A program made the position numbers and the translations under genes. A DNA stretch of 64,000 nucleotides from the NCBI GenBank assembly GCA_017473605.1, contig JAFUKM010000007.1, positions 1 to 64,000 of the forward strand, read 5' to 3'. The notes beneath the pieces were generated by a model. That model saw nothing but the letters and a program-made list of their open reading frames with translations, was not told where the DNA came from and did no database searches. Positions 48,350-56,740 of the stretch are shown here, piece after piece. The DNA comes from Clostridia bacterium (GTDB lineage: Bacteria > Bacillota > Clostridia > Christensenellales > Borkfalkiaceae). Numbering within the stretch: the first letter of the stretch is position 1; each line of letters begins with the position of its first letter.

Positions 48350-50680
48350 ATGGCTAATTTGAAATTTGCACTTGCGGGGAATCCCAATTCAGGGAAGACG
48401 ACGCTGTTCAACGCCTTAACGGGCAGTACGGCGCACGTAGGGAACTGGCCGGGGGTAACCGTAGACAAGAAAGAAGGCATATATAAGAAAGGTAACGAGC
48501 CGGTAGACATTATTGACTTGCCTGGTATTTATTCCCTTTCGCCTTACACGCCCGAAGAAGTCATCGCGAGAAACTACGTTTTGGACGAACGTCCCGACTG
48601 TATCATCAATATCGTAGACGCGACGAACTTGGAACGTAACTTATATCTTACGACGCAACTTATGGAAGTGGATATTCCGTTGGTGGTAGCGTTGAACATG
48701 GCAGACGTATTGGAAAAGCGCGGCGACGAATTGGATGAAAAAGCGCTTGAAAAGCGTATCGGCGTACCCGTCGTAGAAATTTCGGCGTTGAAAGAAAAGA
48801 ATATCGACGTGTTGATGAAACACGCGATTCAAGCGGCGAAAGAAAAGCGTGAAGCGAGCAGCGTTTTGAAGAAAACGGGCTTGTACGGCGCGATTACAAA
48901 CGCGGAAACGGCGTTCAAACTCAACGGCGTAACGTCGCCTTTGTTCCACGCGGTAAAACTCGTGGAAAAAGACGAGCTGGAAGTGAAGAATCATCCCCGC
49001 GAAGCGAAAGCGGCGGAAGAATATATCGCGAAAAACGGCGGCGGCAAAGCGGAATTTCCAGGCGATACGGAAGCGGAAATCGCCGACGCAAGATATAAAT
49101 ACATAGAAGAGAACTTCTCCGGCGTATTGAAAAAGAGCAAGAAGGCGGAGAAAGGGGAGCTTACCAAATCGGATAGAGCGGACAGAATTTTGACGAATAA
49201 GTGGGCAGGTATTCCCATTTTCCTTGTGATTTTGTTTGCGGTATTCCACTTGACTTTCTCGGAAAACTTCTTGTATTTGGGTAGCATTATTCCCGCGTTC
49301 GGCGGCTGGTGCGAAGAGATGGCGGCGTTGGAAAATCCTTGGCTTGCGATTGTATTCTCTGGCGAAGGCCTCAATTCACCCGGCGCAATGCTATTCTATT
49401 TAATGGACGCAGTAACAAGTACGATAGGCGGCGGTATAGATTCCGTAATGGCTAGCGCAAACGCCAGCGGATGGGTCGTCAACCTTGTCAACGACGGTAT
49501 TTGGGGCGGTATCGCAGCCGTATTGTCGTTCGTACCGCAAATTTTGACGTTGTTCCTTTGTTTCTCCATTTTGGAAGATACAGGTTATATGGCGCGCGTA
49601 GCGTTTATTTTGGATAGAATTTTCCGTCGTTTCGGCGTATCGGGCAGAGCGTTTATGCCTATGATTATGGGCTTCGGTTGCTCGATTCCCGCAATGGCGA
49701 ACACGAGAACGTTGGCGGACGAAAAAGAAAGAACGGCAACCGTGCGCGTTATTCCTTTCTTCTCCTGCGGCGCAAAGCTTCCCATCTTGACAGCAATCGC
49801 AGGCGCGATTATTGCAAGCTCGACGGTAGGTAGCGAAGACTTAATCGTATACTCGATGTACTTACTCGGTATGGTTGCGGCAATTCTTTCGCTCCTTATT
49901 ATGCGTTCGACGACGATGCGTGGGGAAACGCCTCCGTTTATTATGGAGTTGCCTTCCTACCATTGCCCCCGTTTCAAGAACCTGATGTTCCATCTTTGGG
50001 ATAAGTTGAAGCACTATATCAAGAAAGCGTTTACGATTATCTTCGTTTCGTGTATCGTAATTTGGGTGCTTTCCAACTTCTCTTGGAATTGGGAATTCTT
50101 GATGGAAGAAATTGCAGACCCCGATACGGGCGAAATGCTTTGGGTAAATCTCCGTATGAACGAGAGTATTCTCGGCGGTATCGGTATGTTGATTACGCCT
50201 ATCTTCACGCCGCTCGGCTTCGGTAGCCAACTTGGCGAATGGGCGTGGGTATTCGTGGCAGCGGCGTTCACCGGCTTGATTGCGAAAGAAAACGTTATTG
50301 CAACGTTCGGCGTATTGGCAAGCTGTGTAGCGCGTACGTATTTCCCCGGTACGGAAGACGGCGTTGCGGAAGTGCAAGCGATGATTGCGGCAACGGGCAT
50401 CACGGTACCTGCATTGTTGGCGTTCATAGCGTTTAATATGACGACGATTCCTTGTTTCGCGGCGGTAGCTACGGCGAAAGGGGAACTCGGCAAAGGCAAG
50501 TTCAAAGGTACGCTTATTTTCTGGTTGGTAGCTTCCTACGTTATTTCGACGATGGTATACACCATAGGCGAGTTCTGGTGGACGTCGTTCATCTGGGCGG
50601 CTGTAATCGCTATCGTGACCGTTTGTATCGTAGTGCGTAACAGACGCGCCGACGCAAGAAAAATAAGTATACAAAATTAA
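48350..50680 (+). CDS. feoB: Ferrous iron transporter FeoB
   Basis: 776 residues. The N-terminal G-protein domain has P-loop GNPNSGKTTLFNALTG (about 10-25), DLPGIYSLSPYTPEE and NMADV; a helical spacer follows, then gate domains with PMIMGFGCSIPAMANTRTL and PFFSCGAKLPIL and about ten membrane helices. It imports Fe2+ under anaerobic conditions. AAAGGAG precedes ATG 48350. Confidence 0.97.
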   Translation: MANLKFALAGNPNSGKTTLFNALTGSTAHVGNWPGVTVDKKEGIYKKGNEPVDIIDLPGIYSLSPYTPEEVIARNYVLDERPDCIINIVDATNLERNLYLTTQLMEVDIPLVVALNMADVLEKRGDELDEKALEKRIGVPVVEISALKEKNIDVLMKHAIQAAKEKREASSVLKKTGLYGAITNAETAFKLNGVTSPLFHAVKLVEKDELEVKNHPREAKAAEEYIAKNGGGKAEFPGDTEAEIADARYKYIEENFSGVLKKSKKAEKGELTKSDRADRILTNKWAGIPIFLVILFAVFHLTFSENFLYLGSIIPAFGGWCEEMAALENPWLAIVFSGEGLNSPGAMLFYLMDAVTSTIGGGIDSVMASANASGWVVNLVNDGIWGGIAAVLSFVPQILTLFLCFSILEDTGYMARVAFILDRIFRRFGVSGRAFMPMIMGFGCSIPAMANTRTLADEKERTATVRVIPFFSCGAKLPILTAIAGAIIASSTVGSEDLIVYSMYLLGMVAAILSLLIMRSTTMRGETPPFIMELPSYHCPRFKNLMFHLWDKLKHYIKKAFTIIFVSCIVIWVLSNFSWNWEFLMEEIADPDTGEMLWVNLRMNESILGGIGMLITPIFTPLGFGSQLGEWAWVFVAAAFTGLIAKENVIATFGVLASCVARTYFPGTEDGVAEVQAMIAATGITVPALLAFIAFNMTTIPCFAAVATAKGELGKGKFKGTLIFWLVASYVISTMVYTIGEFWWTSFIWAAVIAIVTVCIVVRNRRADARKISIQN

Positions 50681-50689
50681 AAACTTCAA

Positions 50690-50738
50690 CGCATACCTGC
50701 CCTAACGTGTGCCAATAAATAAAAGGGGTAGGTATGCG
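50690..50738 (+). other. Long-range hairpin between feoB and the Cys-rich gene
   Basis: CGCATACCTGCCC (50690-50702) pairs with GGGTAGGTATGCG (50726-50738), 13 bp with one G-U, loop 23 nt. No T-run follows, so it is not a terminator; it may protect or process the feoB message. Confidence 0.5.
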
Positions 50739-50755
50739 TCGAAAAAAGGGATTAT

Positions 50756-50998
50756 ATGAAACCGATAGATATTATCATCATTGTTATCGTATCGCTGGTC
50801 ATTATCGGCGTAGTTGCGTTTGCTATATGGAAAAAGAAGACGGGTAAAGGCGGCGGTTGCGGCTGCGGTTGTAGCGGTTGCAGCGGTTGCGGCAGCTCGG
50901 GTGCTTGTCCTACGGCGAAACCGACGGCGACGGACGAAGATACGGAAACGTCGGAAAACACGGAAAAACCGTCGTCCGAGATGACGGATAACGAATAG
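50756..50998 (+). CDS. FeoB-associated Cys-rich membrane protein
   Basis: 80 residues. One N-terminal membrane helix (IDIIIIVIVSLVIIGVVAFA, about 4-23) then KKKTGKGGGCGCGCSGCSGC with six cysteines in about 20 residues, and an acidic Thr/Glu tail. This is the small protein usually found after feoB in Clostridia; it probably binds iron at the inner membrane. AAAGGG precedes ATG 50756. Confidence 0.92.
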   Translation: MKPIDIIIIVIVSLVIIGVVAFAIWKKKTGKGGGCGCGCSGCSGCGSSGACPTAKPTATDEDTETSENTEKPSSEMTDNE

Positions 50999-51024
50999 CT
51001 TATACGTAACCTATTTACTCTCAA

Positions 51025-51061
51025 TAAAAAAAGCAACGGCGGTAAAGCCGTTGCTTTTTTT
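51025..51061. terminator. Bidirectional terminator
   Basis: AAAAAAGCAACGGC, loop GGTAAA, GCCGTTGCTTTTTT. Serves the feo operon and the convergent gene at 51069. Confidence 0.92.
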
Positions 51062-51068
51062 GTCGTTT

Positions 51069-51881
51069 TTATTTTTTGCTTTTGATTTTTGGAGAAGTTT
51101 TCTTTTCCGTCAAAACGTCCGTTCCGCCCGTTAAAAGGGGCGGTTCTTCGAACACTTCTTCCGCTTGCGGGCTTTCGGGTAAGATAGGGACTTCTTCGGC
51201 GGGGGATAAAAATACGGTGTTTTTCGCGTCCTTTTTCGCTTGCTTCCGTTGCGCTTTGACGGCACGTTTTTGCGCTTCTTTTTCTGCACGGTTTTCTTCT
51301 ACTTTCTTATCCAGCCATACGCGCGTTTTGCTTTTTTCCTTCGGCTGTTCCACTTCTTTGCCCGTAATCTTTTTAAAGAAATTGCCGACGGATTTGACGG
51401 GTTTTACGAGATTTTCGTAATCGGCTTCCAAACCTTCGATAATAAGCTGCGCGCGCGACGTGAAAATGCGTATAAGCACTTCGAAAATGATTTGCAGCAG
51501 CCACCCGACAATCATCAACGCGGAAAGTACGACGCCGATAGGGGTTACCGCTTTCGTGGTGGAGTATATTCCGTATACCGTTACGCCTAAGGTGTAGAGT
51601 TTCAAAAGCTGTTTCGAGCGCTTGAAGAGTATAGCGACGAATTTTTGCGTCTTTTTCGGAGGACGCAAGGGCTGACCGCCCGTCATTATCATAAAGAATA
51701 CGAAATAGGAAACTGATAGCGCAAGCAAGGCTACGTTTGCCCAAAACACGCCGATGGGCACGTAGCAGGCGTAGCCCAAATAGAGTATATATAAAACTTG
51801 CGTAACGACGTTGCGAACGTAATCCACACGCTTAAAATCGTCCACGGTTTTGCGGATAGCCGCCTTGGTGTAGTCTAACAT
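51069..51881 (-). CDS. Uncharacterised membrane protein with basic C-terminal tail
   Basis: 270 residues. About four hydrophobic helices (near 28-42, 46-68, 95-108, 113-140) then a long charged tail (EENRAEKEAQKRAVKAQRKQ) predicted as coiled coil or disorder. No family recognised. It is translationally coupled to the methylase upstream (its ATG overlaps the end of that gene) and has AAGGA before it. Joint operon with an rRNA methylase suggests housekeeping. Confidence 0.7.
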   Translation of the reverse strand: MLDYTKAAIRKTVDDFKRVDYVRNVVTQVLYILYLGYACYVPIGVFWANVALLALSVSYFVFFMIMTGGQPLRPPKKTQKFVAILFKRSKQLLKLYTLGVTVYGIYSTTKAVTPIGVVLSALMIVGWLLQIIFEVLIRIFTSRAQLIIEGLEADYENLVKPVKSVGNFFKKITGKEVEQPKEKSKTRVWLDKKVEENRAEKEAQKRAVKAQRKQAKKDAKNTVFLSPAEEVPILPESPQAEEVFEEPPLLTGGTDVLTEKKTSPKIKSKK

Positions 51882-53041
51882 AATGATTCCTTTTTACCGT
51901 CCGTTTTGGGCGGTTTTCCAAAATACGAATACAAACCGCAAAGTAAGTTTGCATTGTACAGTTTTTTCTTTTTGTCCGCGTTTTTGCCGAACCACCGCTC
52001 GAACTCTTGTAAAGAAGTGAGTATATAGGCGTTCCAATCGGTAAGAGAACGGAAAGTATAGCCCAAATCACGCATAAGCTTTTGCACGGCTTTTTCGTCG
52101 GATAACCGTTCCCCGTAAGGGGGATTGGAAATCAGTACGCCGTATTTTTGTTCGCTGGAAAAAACCCTTGCGTCCGCCACGGCGAAACGGATATATTTAT
52201 CCACGCCCGCTCTTTTGGCGTGGTATTTGGCGATAGAGATAGCTTCGGGGTTGATATCGCCGCCGAAAATGCACGGCTTTGCGCCCCAATGAATATTGTC
52301 TTTTCCTTCTTCTCTTGCCCTGTCCGCAACGCCCTTGGGTGCGCATACCCAATGTTCGAAATCGAACGTTCGATTGGCGTTCGGGGGGATACGCAGCGCC
52401 TTCATTGCCGCTTCGATAGGTAACGTACCGCTGCCGCAAAACAAATCGGCAAACGGCTTTCCTTCGTCCTTTTCGGGGTTGTAAAAGCTCTCGTCGATAA
52501 TCCCTGCCGCCAGCGTTTCTTTTAAGGGCGCGGCGTAGGCGAGCGAGCGGTATCCGCGCTTATGCAAACCGTCGCCCGAAGTATCGATGGTAACGGTAAC
52601 TTCGTCTTTGAAAAGGGAAATCCCGACGATAGTACGCGCGCCCGATTCGGAAAAGGTTTTCCTGCCCGTCTTAATCTTATCGGCAAGCCTGCAAATAATC
52701 GCTTTTTTGGCAACGCCGCCCGTTGCTTTGATGGCGGCAAGCGCGCTTTGTACGCTTTTTCCGTCCATCAAAATCTTCGATTCGACGGTGAGATAATTCT
52801 CCCAAGGGATAGCGTAAACGCCTTCGTATAATTCGTCGAACGTCTTGGCGGTAAATTGCGCCAGCTTAATAAGCACCCGTTCTCCCGAGCGCAAAGAAAC
52901 GTTGAGTTTGGCTACGTCCGTCCAATCCCCGTCCACGGCAATTCGCCCGTTTTCGGCAGGGGCTTTTGCGTAGCCAAGGGAAAAAAGTTGTCGTTTTGTC
53001 GTCTGTTCCTGCCCGAACGCGACGGGAATCAATAATTGCAT
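51875..53041 (-). CDS. THUMP-domain rRNA guanine-N2 methyltransferase-like (RlmL/YpsC type)
   Basis: 388 residues. An N-terminal THUMP RNA-binding domain (about 45-150) is followed by the class I methylase fold: DLFCGSGTLPIEAAM (about 195-209) and catalytic NPPYGERL (about 306-313). It is the YpsC/RlmL family that methylates 23S rRNA guanine (G2445 in E. coli); exact position here is inferred. No Shine-Dalgarno; TATAAT lies 6 nt before ATG, with TTGACA 16 nt further up, so the mRNA should be leaderless. Confidence 0.88.
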   Translation of the reverse strand: MQLLIPVAFGQEQTTKRQLFSLGYAKAPAENGRIAVDGDWTDVAKLNVSLRSGERVLIKLAQFTAKTFDELYEGVYAIPWENYLTVESKILMDGKSVQSALAAIKATGGVAKKAIICRLADKIKTGRKTFSESGARTIVGISLFKDEVTVTIDTSGDGLHKRGYRSLAYAAPLKETLAAGIIDESFYNPEKDEGKPFADLFCGSGTLPIEAAMKALRIPPNANRTFDFEHWVCAPKGVADRAREEGKDNIHWGAKPCIFGGDINPEAISIAKYHAKRAGVDKYIRFAVADARVFSSEQKYGVLISNPPYGERLSDEKAVQKLMRDLGYTFRSLTDWNAYILTSLQEFERWFGKNADKKKKLYNANLLCGLYSYFGKPPKTDGKKESLC

Positions 53042-53047
53042 AATTTC

Positions 53048-53075
53048 ATTATAAAGATTTTTGCGTTTTTGTCAA
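53048..53075 (-). promoter_or_regulatory. Leaderless promoter of the rRNA methylase operon
   Basis: Minus strand TTGACA (53075-53070), 16 nt, TATAAT (53053-53048), then GAAATT and ATG at 53041. Confidence 0.85.
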
Positions 53076-53117
53076 GACGATAGGGGTAATTTTCACGAAA
53101 AATTGACGGGGGAAAGA

Positions 53118-53147
53118 TTGACAAGCTCGTTATAAAGGGAGTATAAT
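53118..53147 (+). promoter_or_regulatory. Leaderless promoter of queH
   Basis: TTGACA (53118-53123), 18 nt, TATAAT (53142-53147), then ATACGT and ATG at 53154. The divergent rRNA methylase promoter has the same design. Confidence 0.85.
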
Positions 53148-53153
53148 ATACGT

Positions 53154-53741
53154 ATGAAACGCAATTATGAAAAGGAAATGCAGGCGATAATGGAGCAAAT
53201 CCCGACGGGGGAGCGTTTGCTGTTGCACAGCTGCTGCGCGCCCTGTTCTTCGGCGTGTTTGGAACGCTTAAAGGATAAATTCCGCGTAACCGTACTCTAT
53301 TATAACCCGAATATCGACGAAGATATTGAATACGAAAAACGCAAAGCGGAACAAATCCGTTTGTTACAGGAAACGGGTTGGGCGGACTTTCTCGATTGCG
53401 ACCACGACAAAGCGGCGTTTGAAAAACTCGCCAAAGGGTTGGAAGAAGAACCTGAAAAGGGCAAACGCTGTTATCTTTGTTACGGATTGCGTTTAGAAAA
53501 AACGGCGCAGGTGGCAAAAGAACACGGTTTTGCTTGGTTTTGCACGACGCTTACGTTAAGTCCGCATAAAAACGCCGATTGGTTGAACGAATTGGGCGAA
53601 AAAGCAGGGGACAAGTACGGGGTGGGCTATTTACCGTCCGATTTCAAAAAACGGGGCGGCTATCCCCGTTCGATAGCGCTTTCAAACGAATACGGTTTAT
53701 ATAGACAAGATTTTTGCGGCTGTAAATATTCTCGCCGTTAA
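53154..53741 (+). CDS. queH: Epoxyqueuosine reductase QueH
   Basis: 195 residues. It reduces epoxyqueuosine to queuosine in tRNA, replacing QueG. Signature cysteines: HSCCAPCSS (Cys27, 28, 31), CYLCYGLRLE (about 103), FCGCKYS near the end, and TLTLSPHKN. Together with queA (45973) it covers the last steps of queuosine formation; the preQ1 synthesis genes are not in this window. The gene has no Shine-Dalgarno and an initiation codon at the predicted transcription start. Confidence 0.95.
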   Translation: MKRNYEKEMQAIMEQIPTGERLLLHSCCAPCSSACLERLKDKFRVTVLYYNPNIDEDIEYEKRKAEQIRLLQETGWADFLDCDHDKAAFEKLAKGLEEEPEKGKRCYLCYGLRLEKTAQVAKEHGFAWFCTTLTLSPHKNADWLNELGEKAGDKYGVGYLPSDFKKRGGYPRSIALSNEYGLYRQDFCGCKYSRR

Positions 53742-53744
53742 AGA

Positions 53745-53783
53745 TAAGCGTGGGCGCACAATGCGCCCACGCTTGCTTTTTCT
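53745..53783 (+). terminator. Terminator of queH
   Basis: AAGCGTGGGCGCA, loop CAA, TGCGCCCACGCTT, then GCTTTTT. Confidence 0.9.
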
Positions 53784-53789
53784 TTTGTA

Positions 53790-53819
53790 AAAACGGGCTG
53801 ACGGTTCCGTCGACCCGTC
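53790..53819 (-). terminator. Terminator of the PII-like operon
   Basis: Minus strand ACGGG-TC-GACGG-AA-CCGTC-AG-CCCGT, then TTTT. Confidence 0.75.
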
Positions 53820-53821
53820 GT

Positions 53822-54142
53822 TTATTCGTTGGTTTCCGAAAGTCCCACGACGCCGTCTACGGGCAGGGCGAACGCAATCCCTTGTCCCGCGCTATCCAAC
53901 CCCACTTCCTTGTACAAAGCGTGTAAAATATCTTCCTTGCAGGAAGAAGGCACGAGAATCATTACGATTTCCTTTTCGGGTTGCACGGTAATCCCGAAGA
54001 ACTTTTCCGCGTCCTTGGTTGCCGTACCGCGCGCGCTGATAACCGTGCCGCCGCGCGCCCCGTGTTTTTTCGCCGCTTCCATTACGGCGTCGCTGTATCC
54101 GTCGTTTACAATACAAAAAATCGCTTCGTGTTGAAATTCCAT
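53822..54142 (-). CDS. PII-like signalling protein (DUF1538-associated, second in operon)
   Basis: 106 residues. ARGGTVISARGTATKDAEKF, then VMILVPSSCKEDILHALYKE and GIAFALPVDGVVGLS is the PII ferredoxin-like fold with the G-G-T and I-F-x-P positions; the T-loop is short and lacks the Tyr uridylylation site of GlnB. A ligand-sensing partner of the DUF1538 protein is the plausible role. AAGGAG precedes the start. Separated from the first PII-like gene by a repeat element. Confidence 0.85.
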   Translation of the reverse strand: MEFQHEAIFCIVNDGYSDAVMEAAKKHGARGGTVISARGTATKDAEKFFGITVQPEKEIVMILVPSSCKEDILHALYKEVGLDSAGQGIAFALPVDGVVGLSETNE

Positions 54143-54162
54143 AATAGTATCTCCTTATTTAT

Positions 54163-54320
54163 AAGTGAAGTTTTTGCGCAATGCGTAAAAGTGAAGTATG
54201 ATAAATCAAGTGAAGTTTTTTGTCCGTACAACGGACAAAAAGTAATTGCCAATATTTATAACCGCCACAACTTTTTCGGCATAGCCGAAACTTCACTACG
54301 AAGTAACTTCACTTTTTAAG
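54163..54320. repeat. Palindromic repeat with AGTGAAG/CTTCACT ends (family 4)
   Basis: AGTGAAGTTTTT appears three times (54173, 54191 and 54209 regions) and its complement AACTTCACT twice on the right (54289 and 54305 regions). Between them are small hairpins TTTTTGCGCAATGCGTAAAA, TTGTCCGTACAACGGACAA and TTCGGCATAGCCGAA. It sits in the PII-PII intergenic region and its right end supplies the TAA stop (54318-54316) of the first PII-like gene. Confidence 0.75.
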
Positions 54321-54711
54321 TTGCCGAGCGGTTATCGCTCAAAAACCGATAAATTGCCACGCCGATAACGGACGAAAGGGGAATAGTGAACGCAATCCCT
54401 TTGCCACCGCGGAGCTTGTGAAACCGCTCGTCTACGGCGCGCATAATTTCTTCCGCTCTGTCTTCGCGTATCACGCTGAAAATAACGCTTTTGTCCGATT
54501 CTTCCAAACCGAGCAAAGCAAGCGTTTCCGATTTGGCAGTGCCTTGCGCGGAGACGCTGGTTTGGAAATTTACGTCGAAGTCGCCGATAAGGTCGATAAA
54601 GAATTCCGTCTTATTGCGGTTGACGACGGTAACGAGTAGTTTGAGTTTTTTGAAATCGGAAGAAACGGATTTTTCCTTTTTCGGTTTACGTAACATTTTT
54701 CTTAAACCCAT
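54316..54711 (-). CDS. PII-like signalling protein (DUF1538-associated, first in operon)
   Basis: 131 residues. A basic N-terminal extension (GLRKMLRKPKKEKS) is followed by a PII-like domain: LLVTVVNRNKTEFFIDLIGD, SAQGTAKSETLALLGLEESD, ISVIREDR-like and GIAFTIPLSSVIGVA. It diverges from the second copy (about one residue in four the same by eye). AAGGGGG before the start. The stop lies within repeat family 4. Confidence 0.82.
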   Translation of the reverse strand: MGLRKMLRKPKKEKSVSSDFKKLKLLVTVVNRNKTEFFIDLIGDFDVNFQTSVSAQGTAKSETLALLGLEESDKSVIFSVIREDRAEEIMRAVDERFHKLRGGKGIAFTIPLSSVIGVAIYRFLSDNRSAT

Positions 54712-54726
54712 ACCTGCCCCCTTCGT

Positions 54727-56250
54727 TTATAAAAAAGAAATGATTTGTTCGTCGTCTGCGGAAAGGATGCGTCGCATGGCGATTTTTTCGCGGAAATGCT
54801 TGGTAACCACCGCCTTAAAGCCGAGCGATTGAATGGAGATAAGCGGCGTCATCGCCACCATGGCAACAAGCCCGAACGCGTCGTACAAAATATTGCTTTC
54901 GCCCTGCAACACGGCGCAAACACCGATAACGAACGGTAGGATAAAGGTGGACGTCAGCGGACCGCTCGCCACCCCGCCGGAGTCGAACGCAATCGCAGTG
55001 TAAATTTTCGGTACGAAGAAAGATAATCCCAAAGACAGGAAGTACCCGGGGATAAGATAATACAAAAGGCTGAAATCGAAGATGATACGGATAACGGAAA
55101 GCGCGATAGCAATACCGACGCCCACGGAAAGGGCGACGAGCATCGAGCGTTTTTTCACCGCGCCGCCCGTAACGCTTTCTACCTGTTTGTTGAGTACGTG
55201 AATCGCAGGTTCTGCCAAAACGACGGTCAAACCGAGCGCAAAGGCAAAAATCACCAAAAGCACGGGGCTTTGCTCGGCGAGCTGCGAACCCATTTTATAC
55301 CCGATGGGCATAAACCCGATGGTGACGGCTGCAAGGAAAATCACCAAGCCGAAGAAAGTATAGAAAACGCCGATGATAATTTGCACCAAACGTTTTTTGG
55401 GCAGCTTTAAAAACAAGAATTGTAAAAGGAAGAAGAACGCGACGATAGGCAAAATCGCAATCGCGACTTCTTTGGCCTTCAACCCGAGTTCGTGGAAGAT
55501 TTCGCCTGCGTTTGCTTGTACGGCGTATTCGGGGAGCTGATAGGATACTTCACCGCCCGAAAAAATACCGAGAAGCAATACGGCGAGAATAGGTCCGATG
55601 GAGCAAAGCGCGATAAAGCCGAAGCTGCTTTCTCTGTCGTGTTTGTCGCCGAGCGCGGCGGAAACGCCCACGCCGAGCGCCATGATAAAGGGTACGGTAA
55701 TCGGTCCCGTCGTTACGCCGCCCGAATCGAACGCAAGCGGTAAAAACGCGCCTTTGCCTTGCTCCAACATCAACGCCGCAAAGGCGAATAACAGCAGGTA
55801 GAAAAAAGTCATAAGGTGGGATAAATGCAAACGGAACACGATACGCAAAACGCCGAGTACGAGGAAAAGCCCGACGCCGACGCCGATGGTAATGACGAGC
55901 GTAGTGCCGTTAATTGCGTCTTGCACTTGTTCCGCGAGTACGGTAAGGTCGGGTTCGGCTACGGTAACGCAAACGCCCATAATAAAGCAAACGAGCAGGA
56001 GCGTTTTGAACTTGCCCGATTTGGGAAGTCCTGCGCCCACCTGTTCGCCCATAGGCGTCATCGCCATATCCGCGCCGAGATTAAAAAGCGCCATACCGAT
56101 AACGAGCGCGATTGCGCAGCAGGCGAAAACCACCGTTTCGGTAACGGTGAGCGAAAACAGCGGCGTAAAGCTCAATATGAGCACGATTAAAGTAACGGGA
56201 AATACCGAAACCGCCGCTTCTTTTAATTTTGTCCATAATGCCTGTAACAT
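54727..56250 (-). CDS. DUF1538 membrane protein, duplicated domain, putative transporter
   Basis: 507 residues, about 12 membrane helices in two homologous halves: VCVTVAEPDLTVLAEQVQ and FDSGGVTTGPITVPFIMALG in the first, GLTVVLAEPAIHVLNKQVE and FDSGGVASGPLTSTFILPF in the second. The AEP and FDSGG(V)xxGP motifs recur, suggesting an inverted or tandem two-fold transport core. Substrate unknown. It is first in an operon with two PII-like genes, so its activity probably responds to a small-molecule ligand. AAGGG precedes the start. Confidence 0.88.
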   Translation of the reverse strand: MLQALWTKLKEAAVSVFPVTLIVLILSFTPLFSLTVTETVVFACCAIALVIGMALFNLGADMAMTPMGEQVGAGLPKSGKFKTLLLVCFIMGVCVTVAEPDLTVLAEQVQDAINGTTLVITIGVGVGLFLVLGVLRIVFRLHLSHLMTFFYLLLFAFAALMLEQGKGAFLPLAFDSGGVTTGPITVPFIMALGVGVSAALGDKHDRESSFGFIALCSIGPILAVLLLGIFSGGEVSYQLPEYAVQANAGEIFHELGLKAKEVAIAILPIVAFFFLLQFLFLKLPKKRLVQIIIGVFYTFFGLVIFLAAVTIGFMPIGYKMGSQLAEQSPVLLVIFAFALGLTVVLAEPAIHVLNKQVESVTGGAVKKRSMLVALSVGVGIAIALSVIRIIFDFSLLYYLIPGYFLSLGLSFFVPKIYTAIAFDSGGVASGPLTSTFILPFVIGVCAVLQGESNILYDAFGLVAMVAMTPLISIQSLGFKAVVTKHFREKIAMRRILSADDEQIISFL

Positions 56251-56286
56251 ACGCTTACCCTTAGAAAGTTGAATAATCTTATACTT

Positions 56287-56315
56287 ATTATATATGTCAA
56301 AAGGAAATTTGTCAA
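56287..56315 (-). promoter_or_regulatory. Promoter of the DUF1538-PII operon
   Basis: Minus strand TTGACA (56315-56310), 17 nt, TATAAT (56292-56287). Confidence 0.85.
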
Positions 56316-56379
56316 CCTTTTCGCGGAAAAGGAATAAGAAAGTTTGGTGATAAATTTTTATAACGGGGGTAATAATTCG

Positions 56380-56408
56380 TTGACAAAGAAGAGCTGGTGT
56401 GCTATGAT
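56380..56408 (+). promoter_or_regulatory. Promoter of the glycine riboswitch-symporter gene
   Basis: TTGACA (56380-56385), 17 nt, TATGAT (56403-56408). Confidence 0.8.
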
Positions 56409-56432
56409 AAACGCAAGTTTTATAAAGCGCGC

Positions 56433-56607
56433 TATAAGAAGACGGCAGAAGACGGACTTTCAGTCAGACCGAAGGAGCGAATCTCTCAGGTGATTTTATA
56501 AATTGGAAACTGTCGTCGGATAGCACTCCGGAGAATTCCGTGTCAAACGGATGCCGAAGGGGCAAAGCGGAAAATTTCCGCCAATCTCTCAGGCAAAAGG
56601 ACAGAGA
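56433..56607 (+). promoter_or_regulatory. Tandem glycine riboswitch
   Basis: Two glycine aptamers in a row. Aptamer 1 contains GACCGAAGGAGCGAATCTC (56467 onward) and ends in a linker; aptamer 2 contains ATGCCGAAGGGGC (56551 onward) and CAATCTCTCAGGCAAAAGG (56582 onward). The conserved ATCTCTCAGG occurs in both. The riboswitch controls the symporter downstream. Confidence 0.93.
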
Positions 56608-56652
56608 AATGCTTTTACGAAAGACTCCCTTTTCAAAAGGGGCGGCTTTTTG
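56606..56652 (+). terminator. Expression platform terminator of the glycine riboswitch
   Basis: AAATGC (about 56607) can pair with GCATTT (56650 region) enclosing GACTCCCTTTTCAAAAGGGG; a T-rich tract follows. It is the likely switching hairpin. Confidence 0.6.
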
Positions 56653-56740
56653 CATTTTCGTATTTTTTCGACGGAGCGGAGAATCGTTCCGTCGGTTTGT
56701 TTTATAAGACGAATAGGTAATTTTTTAGGAGGTCCACGGT

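Noticed and set aside
54316..56250. Calling the DUF1538-PII operon an ammonium transport system
   Set aside because: The membrane protein is not of the Amt family and the PII-like proteins lack the GlnB/GlnK T-loop features.
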